Positions 26,001 to 34,231 of a stretch of 64,000 nt of DNA are shown piece after piece. Each line of letters opens with the position of its first letter. Within the stretch, counting starts at the first letter, position 1. Position numbers and translations under genes: made by a program. The stretch comes from Cohnella fermenti (lineage in GTDB: Bacteria > Bacillota > Bacilli > Paenibacillales > Paenibacillaceae), in assembly GCF_004801405.1 (NCBI RefSeq), contig NZ_SSOB01000026.1, positions 51,941 through 115,940 of the forward strand. Reading direction: 5' to 3'. The notes beneath the pieces are model-generated. The model made no database searches. It was not told the DNA's origin and worked only from the letters and a program-made list of their open reading frames with translations.

Positions 26001-26221
26001 ATGTGATTTTTCACATTCATCATGCTCCAAAGCCCCTCCAGCCGCCGATTGTATGTGGTTTTTCGCATTCATTTGGCGTTTGGAGCTGCTTCGGGGCGAT
26101 TATATGTGGTTTTTCGCATTCATTCGGCGCTTGGAGCTGCTTCGGGGCGATTATATGTGGTTTTTCGCATTCATTCGGCGTTTAGGGCTGCTTCGGTACG
26201 ATTGTATGTGGCTTTTCACAC
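26001..26221 (+). repeat. Array B: five 16-bp palindrome-like elements, period 51-52 bp
   Basis: Elements start at 26001, 26053, 26104, 26155 and 26206 (spacings 52, 51, 51, 51). The segments between elements 2, 3 and 4 are nearly identical (a true 51-bp tandem duplication), while the first spacer differs. Most elements read ATGTGGTTTTTCGCAT. It lies between convergent genes in a 449-bp gap that otherwise shows nothing. Confidence 0.9.
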
Positions 26222-26312
26222 TTGTCCGTCTGAGTAACAGCGCCAGGAGGCTCCCCCGAGTGGAATCGAGGCGACAATCAGCCCGCATCCCGGGGCCTGC
26301 CGGCTTCTCGTG

Positions 26313-28028
26313 TCAACCGAGGCTTGCCAGCTCCACGGACTTCCCTTCCGTCGAATCCCAGGCGACGATCTCCCCGCCCGACGTCCACAGAATCGAAGCC
26401 CCGGTGCCGATCCGCATCGCCCGCTTCTCTTCCCGATCGAGCAGGTAGCTGCCCTCTCCAGCCACGGTTACCGCATAATAACGCGAGCGTTCGTCATTCG
26501 GCTTCGGAAGGACGCTCAGGATCTCCGCTTCGCCCGGCTTGCCGATCGCTTCCTCAAGCAATCCGTAAGCGTCCTCCGGCAACTTCGCGTTCTCCTCCTT
26601 CGACATGAAGCCTTCCTTATAATCGTACAGCGCCGTCCCCCTATCGAAAGGCTGCTCCGAGCTCCCGACCAGAGGGACCGAGATCGTCTTGTCGTCCACC
26701 CAGTCGATGGGGTAGATAAAGTGCCAACCATCGCTGTGCCCCATGTACGCGGCTTGCTTAAACGTCGAGACGCCCTTCCCTTCCGAGTCGATCACGACAA
26801 GATCGGCATAGGAGCCGAGGAAGTCGTCCGAAGCCGCCAACAGCGCGATATAACTGCCGTCCGGAGAAGCAGCCATGCCATAGAGCGGGCGCTCCGACTC
26901 GTAGATCGGGTGCGCCGTTCCCTTCGCCGAGTCGACGCGGCTGACCGTTCGCAGCCCCAGTGCGGCATAGCGATAACGATCGTCCGCCCGCGCCGGGTAC
27001 GAATAAAGCCGGTCGATGCCGCTGTCGCTGCGGTAGCCCGTCCCGTCGTCCTCCAGGCCGGGAACGGCGCCGTCCTCGATCTCGTCCGTATTCGGGTTCA
27101 AGCGATACACGATGCCGTCCCGGCTGTTGTAGATCGTCAGCTCCGGGTCGTTCGCTCCATCATTGGCAACCTGGATGAGCACGGCCGAATCGAAGCCATG
27201 CTCACGCACGGTCCGTCCTGCCGTATCGACCCAGCGAAGCCCGCTCCACGCGAGGCCCTGGCGGACAACGATCTCAACGCCGCCCTGCGACGAGACGATG
27301 CGGAAGGGCTCCCCTTCGGCGGTCTTCGCGCCCTCCAGCGTGAACCGGGCAGCCGCCCCCTGCGGCAGATTGGGGAGAAGCAGGATAGCCCGGCGCGAGT
27401 CCGTCACCTTGAGGGTAAATTCCGTATATTCCGCAAGCTCCGCAGACACTTCCGACTCGTCCGTTCGGATCGAGAGCGCGGACCGGACGGCTTCCTCCAG
27501 CGATTGCCGGTCGATATCGCGATTGGCTACGAGCGTCACGCTGTCGTCGTTCTCATCCACGATCGCCTGAAGCTCGGGCTCCTCTTCGTCCGAGACGGGG
27601 TCGAGCAGCCGATCGATCCATTCGCTGTTCAGCGTCCAAGCCGAGGAGCGCTCCCCATCCTCCGCGTAAAGTTTAACGCTGACATCCCGGGAATTCGTCG
27701 CCCGCAGATCGTTGACGGAATACGTGCGAGACGTCTTCCCTCCGGTAGCCACGAGCTCGTAGAGCGTGCCGCTTTGCTCGGGATCTCCAATATACGAAGG
27801 GCTCGCAGCCTTCATTCCCTCTAACAGCTCGTTCAAGTCGGCAGAGTCCCGATGCTCCGCGACGAGGCGGCCTTCCTGATCGAACAAGGCAAGCGACTGG
27901 ACGTCTTCGATCATGGGCAGGCTCGTCGGCAGCCCGCCCGTCCCATCGGCCGCCTTCCCGCTGCACGCCGCGAGCACCATCGCCAGCAGAGCCAGCAGGA
28001 TAACCGAGATAAGCGCGAGCTTCTGCAC
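26313..28028 (-). CDS. Lipoprotein of unknown function with propeller-like C-terminal half
   Basis: About 571 residues. The GTG at 28028 follows GGGGAGG and gives a clean lipoprotein signal (hydrophobic stretch ending LAAC). The frame is open 15 codons further to an ATG. The N-terminal half has an acidic domain with LQAIVDENDDSVTLVANRDID. The C-terminal half (about 280-571) contains repeated strand pairs such as GIVYRLNPNTDEIEDG, YGMAASPDGSYIALLA and ADLVVIDSEGKGV, suggesting a TolB/WD-like beta-propeller. No family recognised with confidence. It faces array B tail to tail. Confidence 0.82.
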   Translation of the reverse strand: MQKLALISVILLALLAMVLAACSGKAADGTGGLPTSLPMIEDVQSLALFDQEGRLVAEHRDSADLNELLEGMKAASPSYIGDPEQSGTLYELVATGGKTSRTYSVNDLRATNSRDVSVKLYAEDGERSSAWTLNSEWIDRLLDPVSDEEEPELQAIVDENDDSVTLVANRDIDRQSLEEAVRSALSIRTDESEVSAELAEYTEFTLKVTDSRRAILLLPNLPQGAAARFTLEGAKTAEGEPFRIVSSQGGVEIVVRQGLAWSGLRWVDTAGRTVREHGFDSAVLIQVANDGANDPELTIYNSRDGIVYRLNPNTDEIEDGAVPGLEDDGTGYRSDSGIDRLYSYPARADDRYRYAALGLRTVSRVDSAKGTAHPIYESERPLYGMAASPDGSYIALLAASDDFLGSYADLVVIDSEGKGVSTFKQAAYMGHSDGWHFIYPIDWVDDKTISVPLVGSSEQPFDRGTALYDYKEGFMSKEENAKLPEDAYGLLEEAIGKPGEAEILSVLPKPNDERSRYYAVTVAGEGSYLLDREEKRAMRIGTGASILWTSGGEIVAWDSTEGKSVELASLG

Positions 28029-28110
28029 CTTATCATCGACCTCCCCATCCGGATGTTTCCTCCTTTTTACCATTAGAAGGGAATTTTGTCCATGATTTTC
28101 GAGTTGGTCT

Positions 28111-29352
28111 TTAGGACTTCAGCGTCCCCAGCATCTCCCGCATGTCCCCGCCCGTCGGGTTCTGGAACACGCGCAGGCCGAATTCCGGGGCGACCGCGAG
28201 CAGGTGATCGAAGATGTCGGACTGCGCCCCCTCGTAGACGGCCCAGACGATCGTATTGGTGAACGCGTAGATCTCCAGCGGCAGCCCGGTCTCCCCGGGG
28301 GCGAGCTGGCGAACCATTCGCGTCATGCTCTGGTGAATCGCCGGGTGCTGCTCCAGATACCGTTCCACATACGCGCGGAAAACCCCGATGTTCGTCATCG
28401 CCCGACCGTTCACGGGCACCGTCCGGTCAACCTCATTTTCCACATTGTGGCGTTCGATGTCCCGTTCCTTGTCCAGAAGGTACTCCTCTAGAAGATGGAT
28501 CTTCTTGAACCTCTCGATCATGTCCGGCGTGCAGAAGCCGATGCTGTTCATGTCGATGTAGAGCGAGCGCTTGATGCGCCGGCCGCCCGAGTTCTGCATG
28601 CCCCGCCAATTCCGGAACGAGTCGGAGATGAGCGCATACGAGGGAATCATCGTGATCGTCTTGTCCCAGTTCTGCACCTTGACGGTGTTCAGCGAGATGT
28701 CGATGACGTCGCCGTCCGCGCCGTACTTGGACATCTCGATCCAGTCGCCGACCCGCACCATGTCGTTGGACGTCAATTGGACGCCGGCGACGAGGCCGAG
28801 CAGCGAGTCCTTGAAGATGAGCAGCATGACCGCCGACAACGCGCCGATGCCGCTGAGCAGAATCAGCGGACTCCGACCGATCAGGCTCGAGACCACGAGA
28901 ATGCCGCCGATGATGAACACGAAGATTTTGACCACTTGGATGTATCCCTTGATCGGACGGCTCTTGGAGATCTCATAGGTCGAATAGATGTCGTTCGCGG
29001 CGCTCAGCAGGGCATCGAGCACAAGAATCGCCACGACGATCAGATAGATGGCGACGCCCTGGAGGATCAGATCCTCATACGCCGGGAAGCTGCGGGAGAA
29101 GTAGGAGATGATGATCGCAGGAACAAGGTGGCAGAGCCTCTGAATGACCTTCCGTTCGAGGATGTAGTTGTCCCAGGTGAATCGATTGTTCCGGATGTAA
29201 TGAGTGACGATTCTCAGCACGACTTGTTTGGTCACGAAGTTGGCCAGCACACAGATGACGGCGATTCCGACGATCATGACGATATTCGCCAGATAGACGG
29301 CCGCCGCGGATGAGATTCCGAGGTTGGTCAGCAATTCCTTGATTTCGTTCAT
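28111..29352 (-). CDS. MscS-family mechanosensitive channel (YbdG-like)
   Basis: A 413-residue membrane protein with five N-terminal helices (about 15-190) followed by the pore-lining segment and MscS beta domain (ALSAVMLLIFKDSLLGLVAGVQLTSNDMVRVGDWIEM) and the cytosolic part (TVKVQNWDKTITMIPSYALI, RRIKRSLYIDMNSIGF). This arrangement and length fit the YbdG/MscM group, which releases solutes on osmotic downshock. The ATG at 29352 follows AAGGAGACGTTC, so I prefer it to the ATG five codons upstream. Confidence 0.92.
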   Translation of the reverse strand: MNEIKELLTNLGISSAAAVYLANIVMIVGIAVICVLANFVTKQVVLRIVTHYIRNNRFTWDNYILERKVIQRLCHLVPAIIISYFSRSFPAYEDLILQGVAIYLIVVAILVLDALLSAANDIYSTYEISKSRPIKGYIQVVKIFVFIIGGILVVSSLIGRSPLILLSGIGALSAVMLLIFKDSLLGLVAGVQLTSNDMVRVGDWIEMSKYGADGDVIDISLNTVKVQNWDKTITMIPSYALISDSFRNWRGMQNSGGRRIKRSLYIDMNSIGFCTPDMIERFKKIHLLEEYLLDKERDIERHNVENEVDRTVPVNGRAMTNIGVFRAYVERYLEQHPAIHQSMTRMVRQLAPGETGLPLEIYAFTNTIVWAVYEGAQSDIFDHLLAVAPEFGLRVFQNPTGGDMREMLGTLKS

Positions 29353-29502
29353 GAACGTCTCCTTCAACTAACAAAGGCCCGCCTGACGCGATGACTCGTG
29401 CGCCAAGAGAGCTTTTAGCTAAATGGTACCGGACGGGGGCGGGGGAGTCAACCTTGGGCGGGGATTGAGCAGGGATTGGGCAGGGATTAAACTAACCTTG
29501 AG

Positions 29503-30636
29503 TCAACCTTCCGCTTCCTTCCCCGCCGCTTGGACGATCAGCCGCTGCAGCCTGCCCCGCGCGTCGCCTATAGGGGTGTCGCCCATCCTCCGAATATAGG
29601 ATTCCTTGTCGCTGTAGAGGTCCGCTACCGCCCGTACCAGTTGGGCCGCATCCAGTCGTTCTTCCTGGAGAACCTTGGCATACCCGCTTCGCTCGAACGA
29701 AGCCGCATTGAGCAACTGATCGCCTCTGCTCTGCTGCTTGGTCAGCGGAATCAGAAGCATGGGCTTCTTGAGCGACAAGAACTCGAACAGAGAGTTGGAG
29801 CCGGCTCGGGAGACGATGAGGTCACTCATGGCAAGCAGGTCCGGCAGCTCCTTATCGATATACTCGAATTGTCGATAGTCCGGGTTGTCCGCTGCAGGGT
29901 CAAGGTGGCCTCTACCGCATAGATGCACCACCCGGAAGCGTTGGGTCAACTCCGGAAGGGCTTGCCTCACCGCAGTGTTGATGCTCATGGACCCCAAGCT
30001 GCCTCCCATGACCAGAATCACCGGCTTCCTGTCCCCGGACAATCCCCCATCGGAGAATCCCGAGAACGCCAATCCCCGCTCGGCACCGCCCATCCCGATC
30101 TCTTCCCGAAGCACGGGACCAACATAATGGCACTTCCCACCGCCGATGTAGGCTTCCGTCTCCGGGAACGTCGTACAGATTCCGACCGCGAAGCGGCTGG
30201 CAATCTTGTTCGCCAAGCCCGGCGTCAGGTCCGATTCGTGGAGGACAACAGGAACCCTGTTCAGCCATGCGCCAATGACAACCGGGACAGACACGAAGCC
30301 CCCCTTGGAGAAAACAACGTCGGGACGCCGAGCACGGATGTGCCGATAGGCTTGAGTTACTCCCTTAATGACGCGGAACGGATCTTTGATATTGTCCTTC
30401 GAGAGATAGCGCCTGAGCTTGCCCGTCGCTATGGGATAATACGGAATCGGAAGACTCGAAGCGATTAGCTCGCGTTCGATGCCGGTCTCGGAGCCGATGT
30501 ATTCGACCTCCCATCCGTCGCTAAGGAACTGCGGAATCAAGGCTAGATTCACGGTAACGTGACCGGCCGATCCTCCTCCGGTGAAGAGAATTCGGTTCGC
30601 GGCATCGACTCGCGTTTGAACATGGGAATTGCTCAT
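29503..30636 (-). CDS. murG: UDP-GlcNAc:lipid I N-acetylglucosaminyltransferase (MurG-type)
   Basis: A 377-residue GT-B glycosyltransferase that adds GlcNAc to lipid I at the inner face of the membrane. Motifs are TGGGSAGHVTVNLALIP (glycine-rich loop 1), SKGGFVSVPVVIGAWL, HESDLTPGLAN, MGGSLGSMSINTAV and the donor site SRAGSNSLFEFLSLKKPMLLIPL with QQSRGDQ. The ATG at 30636 follows AAGGAGG. GGSAGHV rather than GGTGGHI marks the alternative MurG group found in some Bacilli as a second copy outside the dcw cluster, and no dcw genes are nearby here. Confidence 0.92.
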   Translation of the reverse strand: MSNSHVQTRVDAANRILFTGGGSAGHVTVNLALIPQFLSDGWEVEYIGSETGIERELIASSLPIPYYPIATGKLRRYLSKDNIKDPFRVIKGVTQAYRHIRARRPDVVFSKGGFVSVPVVIGAWLNRVPVVLHESDLTPGLANKIASRFAVGICTTFPETEAYIGGGKCHYVGPVLREEIGMGGAERGLAFSGFSDGGLSGDRKPVILVMGGSLGSMSINTAVRQALPELTQRFRVVHLCGRGHLDPAADNPDYRQFEYIDKELPDLLAMSDLIVSRAGSNSLFEFLSLKKPMLLIPLTKQQSRGDQLLNAASFERSGYAKVLQEERLDAAQLVRAVADLYSDKESYIRRMGDTPIGDARGRLQRLIVQAAGKEAEG

Positions 30637-30886
30637 TACGGCCTCCTTGGCTGGGCAATGGATTCTCCTTGCTAATTTAACGATTTTAATAAAAATGCTT
30701 GTTCCTGTCGATTCCGTGATACAAGTAAAATTCATTCGGCGTTCTCGCGATGTCAAAGCTGCGGAATAAATTCAAGTTCAAACATCACACCATATATTCC
30801 CATCTTATGCTATCATAAATGGATTAGGACTTATTGAAATCCCGCAGCAATGGTAGTTCGGGGAATTTACGAAGTTCGGGATTAAT

Positions 30887-30906
30887 ACGTTATACGACAA
30901 TCTTGC
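30887..30906. other. Recombination-site-like junction left of the AIPR gene
   Basis: ACGTTATACGA (30887-30897) is repeated directly at 32968-32978. The longer GTTATACGACAATCTTGC (30889-30906) recurs as an inverted copy at 32794-32811 with one mismatch. Base composition changes abruptly to AT-rich just after this point. The rest of the 30637-31001 gap shows an AT-rich promoter region (TATAAT at 30958) and nothing else. Confidence 0.5.
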
Positions 30907-31001
30907 TGAAGTTAAGTAACAACAAAACATTTTCTTTATATTGAAACAAACTTACATTATAATTTTTGGTAATTAGCTCTATTAAAAAAGGTGTGAAATC
31001 C

Positions 31002-32714
31002 ATGGATAGAATAACCAAGAGTTTCTTAGACGATTTTTCTAAATCTCAGCAAATAAATACAGCCGACACTAGCAAGCTATTCGAACATTTTGTTAATTAC
31101 AGCATTGTATCTAGAGAATATGATGATAGTTTTGAAATTCAAGATATCTCTGTTGGTGATGGAGGAGATTGTGGAATAGATGGTATTGCTATTATAGCAA
31201 ATGGTAAGTTGATTTCTTCCGTTGAGGAAATAGATGGTCTCATTGAGATGAATAAGTCTCTACAGGAAGTAAAGTACATAATGATCCAATCAAAAACTTC
31301 TCAAAGTTTTGATGGTGGAGAAATTGGTACTTTTGGTTTTGGTGTCAACGATTTTTTCTCTGAAACACCACAATTAGTGCGGAATGAGTTTATAAAAGAG
31401 AAATCTAAAATTATAGAGTATATTATCAGTAAGTTCCCGCAAATGAAGGAAAAACCAAGTTGCATTATGTATTACGTTACTACTGGGAAATGGTTAAATG
31501 ACACAAATCTAACTGCAAGAATAGATATAATAAAGAGAGATATTATGGATCTTAATTTATTTAAAGAAGTCGAGTTTCATTCAATAGATGCTGATACAAT
31601 TCAAAGGTTTTATAGAAGTACAAAAGATAATATTATTAAAGAGATTAACTTTGAAAATAAGGTGTTATTACCTGAAATCGAAGGCATTGAACAAGCATAT
31701 CTTGGAACATTACCGTTAGAAGAATATTTTAAGCTTATTATAGATGAATCGGAAAAGATAAGAAAATCAATCTTTTATGACAATGTTAGGGATTTTCAAG
31801 GAGAAAACGCAGTTAATCAAGAGATAAATGATACATTACAGTCTTCAGATGCGAGCTCCTTTGTGGTTCTTAATAACGGAGTTACTTTGGTGGCAAAGAC
31901 CTTGACAAATATTAGGAATAAATTCACCCTAGAGGACTACCAAGTGGTAAACGGATGTCAGACAAGCCATGTGCTATACAACAATAGAGAAAACATTAAT
32001 GAGAAGAATGTACATCTTCCTATTAAGTTAATATCTACAAAAAATGAAGACATAATTAACAAAATTATAAAAGCAACTAATAGACAAACTGAGGTAACTG
32101 ATGAGCAGCTCATAGCACTATTAGATTTTCATAAAAAGCTAGAATCATTTTATCAAACCTTTGAAGGACCAAGTAAACTGTATTATGAAAGACGTTCTAA
32201 ACAATATAATTCTGTATCGGAAATTGAGAAAGTAAGAATTGTAACTATACCAACGCAATTGAAGAGTTTTGCGTCAATGTTCTTAGATCAGCCCCATATT
32301 GCAAGTAGATTCTATGGCATCTTAGTTAAAGATATGACTGGAAAGACATTTAATGAAAACCACGAATTACTCCCATACTATACTGGTGCATACGCATTAT
32401 ATAAACTTGAGTTTTATTTTAGAAATAAAAGTATTGATGGTATATATCGAAAGTTTAGATTCCAAATGTTAATGATGCTGAGATATTTGATAAACGGTGA
32501 AGATATGCCTTCTCTAAATTCAAAAAAAATCAACTCTTATTGTGAGAAGATTAATGTAGTTTTAAACGACCAGAATAAATTTCTTGAAGCGATTAAAGAC
32601 GTAACGAGTATAATAAATGACGTTGTTTCAGATCTTAAGGACAGTGAGGCTTCAAAGAGACAATATCTTAATGAAGAGTATCTTAAGAATATAAAATCAA
32701 TTCAAAATATTTAG
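31002..32714 (+). CDS. AIPR-family protein (predicted phage resistance)
   Basis: A 570-residue cytosolic protein. The central AIPR domain is visible at about 250-360: RKSIFYDNVRDFQGENAVNQEI, SSFVVLNNGVTLVAK, YQVVNGCQTSHVLYNN. The N-terminal 1-230 (IDGIAIIANGKLI...VKYIMIQSKTSQSFDGGEIGTF) resembles a restriction-endonuclease-like fold, with candidate residues Asp/Gln-Lys in DGIAI and IQSK. AIPR proteins are linked to abortive infection. ATG at 31002 follows AAAGGTG, and a TATAAT box lies 40 bp upstream. Its AT-rich codon use contrasts sharply with the GC-rich neighbours, so it was acquired horizontally. It sits alone between recombination-like sites. Confidence 0.87.
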   Translation: MDRITKSFLDDFSKSQQINTADTSKLFEHFVNYSIVSREYDDSFEIQDISVGDGGDCGIDGIAIIANGKLISSVEEIDGLIEMNKSLQEVKYIMIQSKTSQSFDGGEIGTFGFGVNDFFSETPQLVRNEFIKEKSKIIEYIISKFPQMKEKPSCIMYYVTTGKWLNDTNLTARIDIIKRDIMDLNLFKEVEFHSIDADTIQRFYRSTKDNIIKEINFENKVLLPEIEGIEQAYLGTLPLEEYFKLIIDESEKIRKSIFYDNVRDFQGENAVNQEINDTLQSSDASSFVVLNNGVTLVAKTLTNIRNKFTLEDYQVVNGCQTSHVLYNNRENINEKNVHLPIKLISTKNEDIINKIIKATNRQTEVTDEQLIALLDFHKKLESFYQTFEGPSKLYYERRSKQYNSVSEIEKVRIVTIPTQLKSFASMFLDQPHIASRFYGILVKDMTGKTFNENHELLPYYTGAYALYKLEFYFRNKSIDGIYRKFRFQMLMMLRYLINGEDMPSLNSKKINSYCEKINVVLNDQNKFLEAIKDVTSIINDVVSDLKDSEASKRQYLNEEYLKNIKSIQNI

Positions 32715-32717
32715 CTT

Positions 32718-32747
32718 AAAATAAGGCCGGCATACCGGCCTTATTTT
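32718..32747 (+). terminator. Terminator of the AIPR gene
   Basis: A 13-bp perfect stem (32718-32730 with 32735-32747, loop CATA) is A-rich on the left and ends in TTATTTT on the right. It is symmetrical, so it may work in both directions. Confidence 0.85.
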
Positions 32748-32793
32748 ATATATGTGGTTTATTTTAGATGAATATGTAAGTATATCGAGGTAG

Positions 32794-32978
32794 GCAAGAT
32801 CGTCGTATAACATCATATCCACGCTTCGGAGCCTGGCGGCTCCTCGGTCCGCCCGAAGGAGATTAAGCAAGGAAGTGGAATCAGGCGGACACATCCGCAC
32901 CGACTAAGCGCAGTCGCGCCCGGCTCCTGGCGGAGCCTTAAGTCGGTGGGACGTCGTGGATACAGGAACGTTATACGA
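32794..32978. other. GC-rich branched palindromic element (attC-like)
   Basis: The outer stem pairs GTATAAC (32805-32811) with GTTATAC (32970-32976) and TATCCACG (32816-32823) with CGTGGATA (32955-32962). Inside are GGAGCC-TGGC-GGCTCC (32828-32843), GTCCGCC/GGCGGAC (32847-32853, 32884-32890), CACCGACT/AGTCGGTG (32898-32905, 32941-32948) and GGCTCC-TGGC-GGAGCC (32922-32937). The terminal heptamers resemble the inverted core sites of integron attC, and the same site recurs left of the AIPR gene. It could instead be a structured RNA. Confidence 0.55.
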
Positions 32979-33074
32979 AACACGAAGTAAGAATGAAAAT
33001 CAATAATCGTCTAACAACTTATGGATTTGTGTATTTTAAAAGGAAACTAAAAAGACCGATTGAGGTGATCACGG

Positions 33075-33257
33075 ATGAGCGTTAAGGACGAAGTCATAAA
33101 ATTGATTCAAGACCTTCCTGAGAATGCAACTGTTGAAGATATTCTTTATAAGCTGTATGCTCGAGCAAAAATTGAAGAGGGCATTAATGAATTAGATGCT
33201 GGCAAAGGAGTACCTCATACAGAAGCATTGGAGCACATAAAAAAATGGTTGAATTAG
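33075..33257 (+). CDS. Antitoxin-like small protein of a broken TA pair
   Basis: A 60-residue protein, ATG after GAGGTGATC. The sequence (KLIQDLPENATVEDILYKLYARAKIEEGINELDAGKG) resembles the short antitoxins encoded ahead of RelE/ParE toxins. Its 3' end overlaps the next start by 13 bases, as in such modules. It lies in the AT-rich island. Confidence 0.7.
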   Translation: MSVKDEVIKLIQDLPENATVEDILYKLYARAKIEEGINELDAGKGVPHTEALEHIKKWLN

Positions 33258-33406
33258 TCTGGTCCCCGAGGTCACTAAAGGATCTTGAAATTATTTATGA
33301 ATATATTAAACAAGATTCAATAGAACAAGCCAGAAGGTTTGTGAATGAATTGATTTATGAATCAAGTACACTTATTGATTTTCCTTATATAAATCCGGAG
33401 CATTGA
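33245..33406 (+). pseudogene. Truncated RelE/ParE-type toxin
   Basis: A 53-residue frame (VELVWSPRSLKDLEIIYEYIKQDS...FVNELIYESSTLIDFP) matches the first half of a RelE/ParE toxin, normally about 95-100 residues. It stops at 33404-33406, before the C-terminal strands carrying catalytic or contact residues. The 3' end of an intact, oppositely oriented toxin gene begins 10 bp later, so a rearrangement may have removed the rest. Confidence 0.7.
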
Positions 33407-33416
33407 AATTCAAGCT

Positions 33417-33722
33417 CTAAATCAAGAAGTCATATTTTCGTTTGCCGTGAAGAATTCTACGAATTTCAACAAAATCATCTCCAACAACATAAAACACAAG
33501 ATAACTTTGAATGACCAACATACGATAATTTAATAATTGAAGCCTAGGGTCCTTGGGAATCGGACCGCTAAATGGAAAATAGGCAAGAATAGAAATGGAT
33601 TCATCAAATTGATTGAGAAGATCTAAAGCAGCAGGGGGATTATCAAGGGAGATATAATCAATGATTTCCGTAATATCCTGCGCGGCTGACGGCAGATATT
33701 TAATCGGCAGTTTTTTCTCCAT
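33417..33722 (-). CDS. RelE/ParE-family toxin
   Basis: A 101-residue toxin: IKYLPSAAQDITEIIDYISLDNPPAALDLLNQF, then LNYRMLVIQSYLVFYVVGDDFVEIRRILHGKRKYDFLI, with the family's strand pattern and C-terminal basic segment intact. It overlaps the upstream antitoxin gene by 23 bases. Targets in this family are ribosome-bound mRNA (RelE) or gyrase (ParE), which I cannot distinguish here. Confidence 0.88.
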   Translation of the reverse strand: MEKKLPIKYLPSAAQDITEIIDYISLDNPPAALDLLNQFDESISILAYFPFSGPIPKDPRLQLLNYRMLVIQSYLVFYVVGDDFVEIRRILHGKRKYDFLI

Positions 33723-33993
33723 TGATGCGACTCCTTAATTTACTCATCAGATCAATGTGATCTATTTTTTGAGTGGATGGGTCGGAGCTTTCTTTCTCCG
33801 CCATGGCCAACTTCTGGTACAATTCAATAACAGCCTGTTGCTTCTCATAGAATGCATGACTCATAACAACCAAATCCTCATGGCCATTTTTTGTTATGAA
33901 TACAGGTTCTCCCTCCTTATGACAGATTTCAGAAATGTAATTAAAATTATTTCTCAGGTCAGAAATAGGTTTGATAATGGGCAAAGAGATCAC
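33700..33993 (-). CDS. Phd/YefM-family antitoxin
   Basis: A 97-residue protein with the Phd/YefM DNA-binding N-terminus (ISDLRNNFNYISEICHKEGEPVFITKNGHEDLVVMS) and a variable C-terminal toxin-binding tail. It is the first gene of the leftward TA module, likely autorepressing its own promoter. Confidence 0.9.
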   Translation of the reverse strand: MISLPIIKPISDLRNNFNYISEICHKEGEPVFITKNGHEDLVVMSHAFYEKQQAVIELYQKLAMAEKESSDPSTQKIDHIDLMSKLRSRINGEKTAD

Positions 33994-34155
33994 CTCATTT
34001 TTAAATTAAGTCTATAGAGTAGATTTTATCATAATTATGATATCCCAAACAACAGATTTTAAACACTTGAGGATAACACCACATACATCATCTAACAAGG
34101 AATTTTCGCGTCATATTCTGACGTCCCACACTCCAAGAATGCCGTCCCCATCACA

Positions 34156-34198
34156 TGACCACCGTCACTTCTCATATGACGCCCCGCTCGCTTACACT
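34156..34198 (+). promoter_or_regulatory. Operator-like TGAC/GTCA repeats before the CPBP gene
   Basis: TGAC-cacc-GTCA at 34156-34167, a further TATGAC at 34175-34180 and TACACT at 34193-34198. The spacing to the -10-like box is within one base of the two copies at 79 and 3063. It probably marks autoregulation of the following CPBP/two-component operon. Confidence 0.45.
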
Positions 34199-34231
34199 CT
34201 GCTCATTCGCATAGAGAGGAGTGAAGCGGCG

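Noticed and set aside
26001..26221. CRISPR array
   Set aside because: Repeats are only 16 bp and imperfect, spacers 2-4 are near-identical to one another, the same family occurs in four separate places with three or four intervals, and no cas genes are present.
30889..32811. Transposon with terminal inverted repeats
   Set aside because: An 18-bp inverted pair exists, but no transposase is encoded between the ends and no target-site duplication is visible. The direct repeat and palindromic element fit a cassette better. Not fully excluded.
34037..34231. Longer N-terminus of the CPBP protease
   Set aside because: The extension is AT-rich, contains the promoter-like repeats and lacks a ribosome site. 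ATG 34232 has one.
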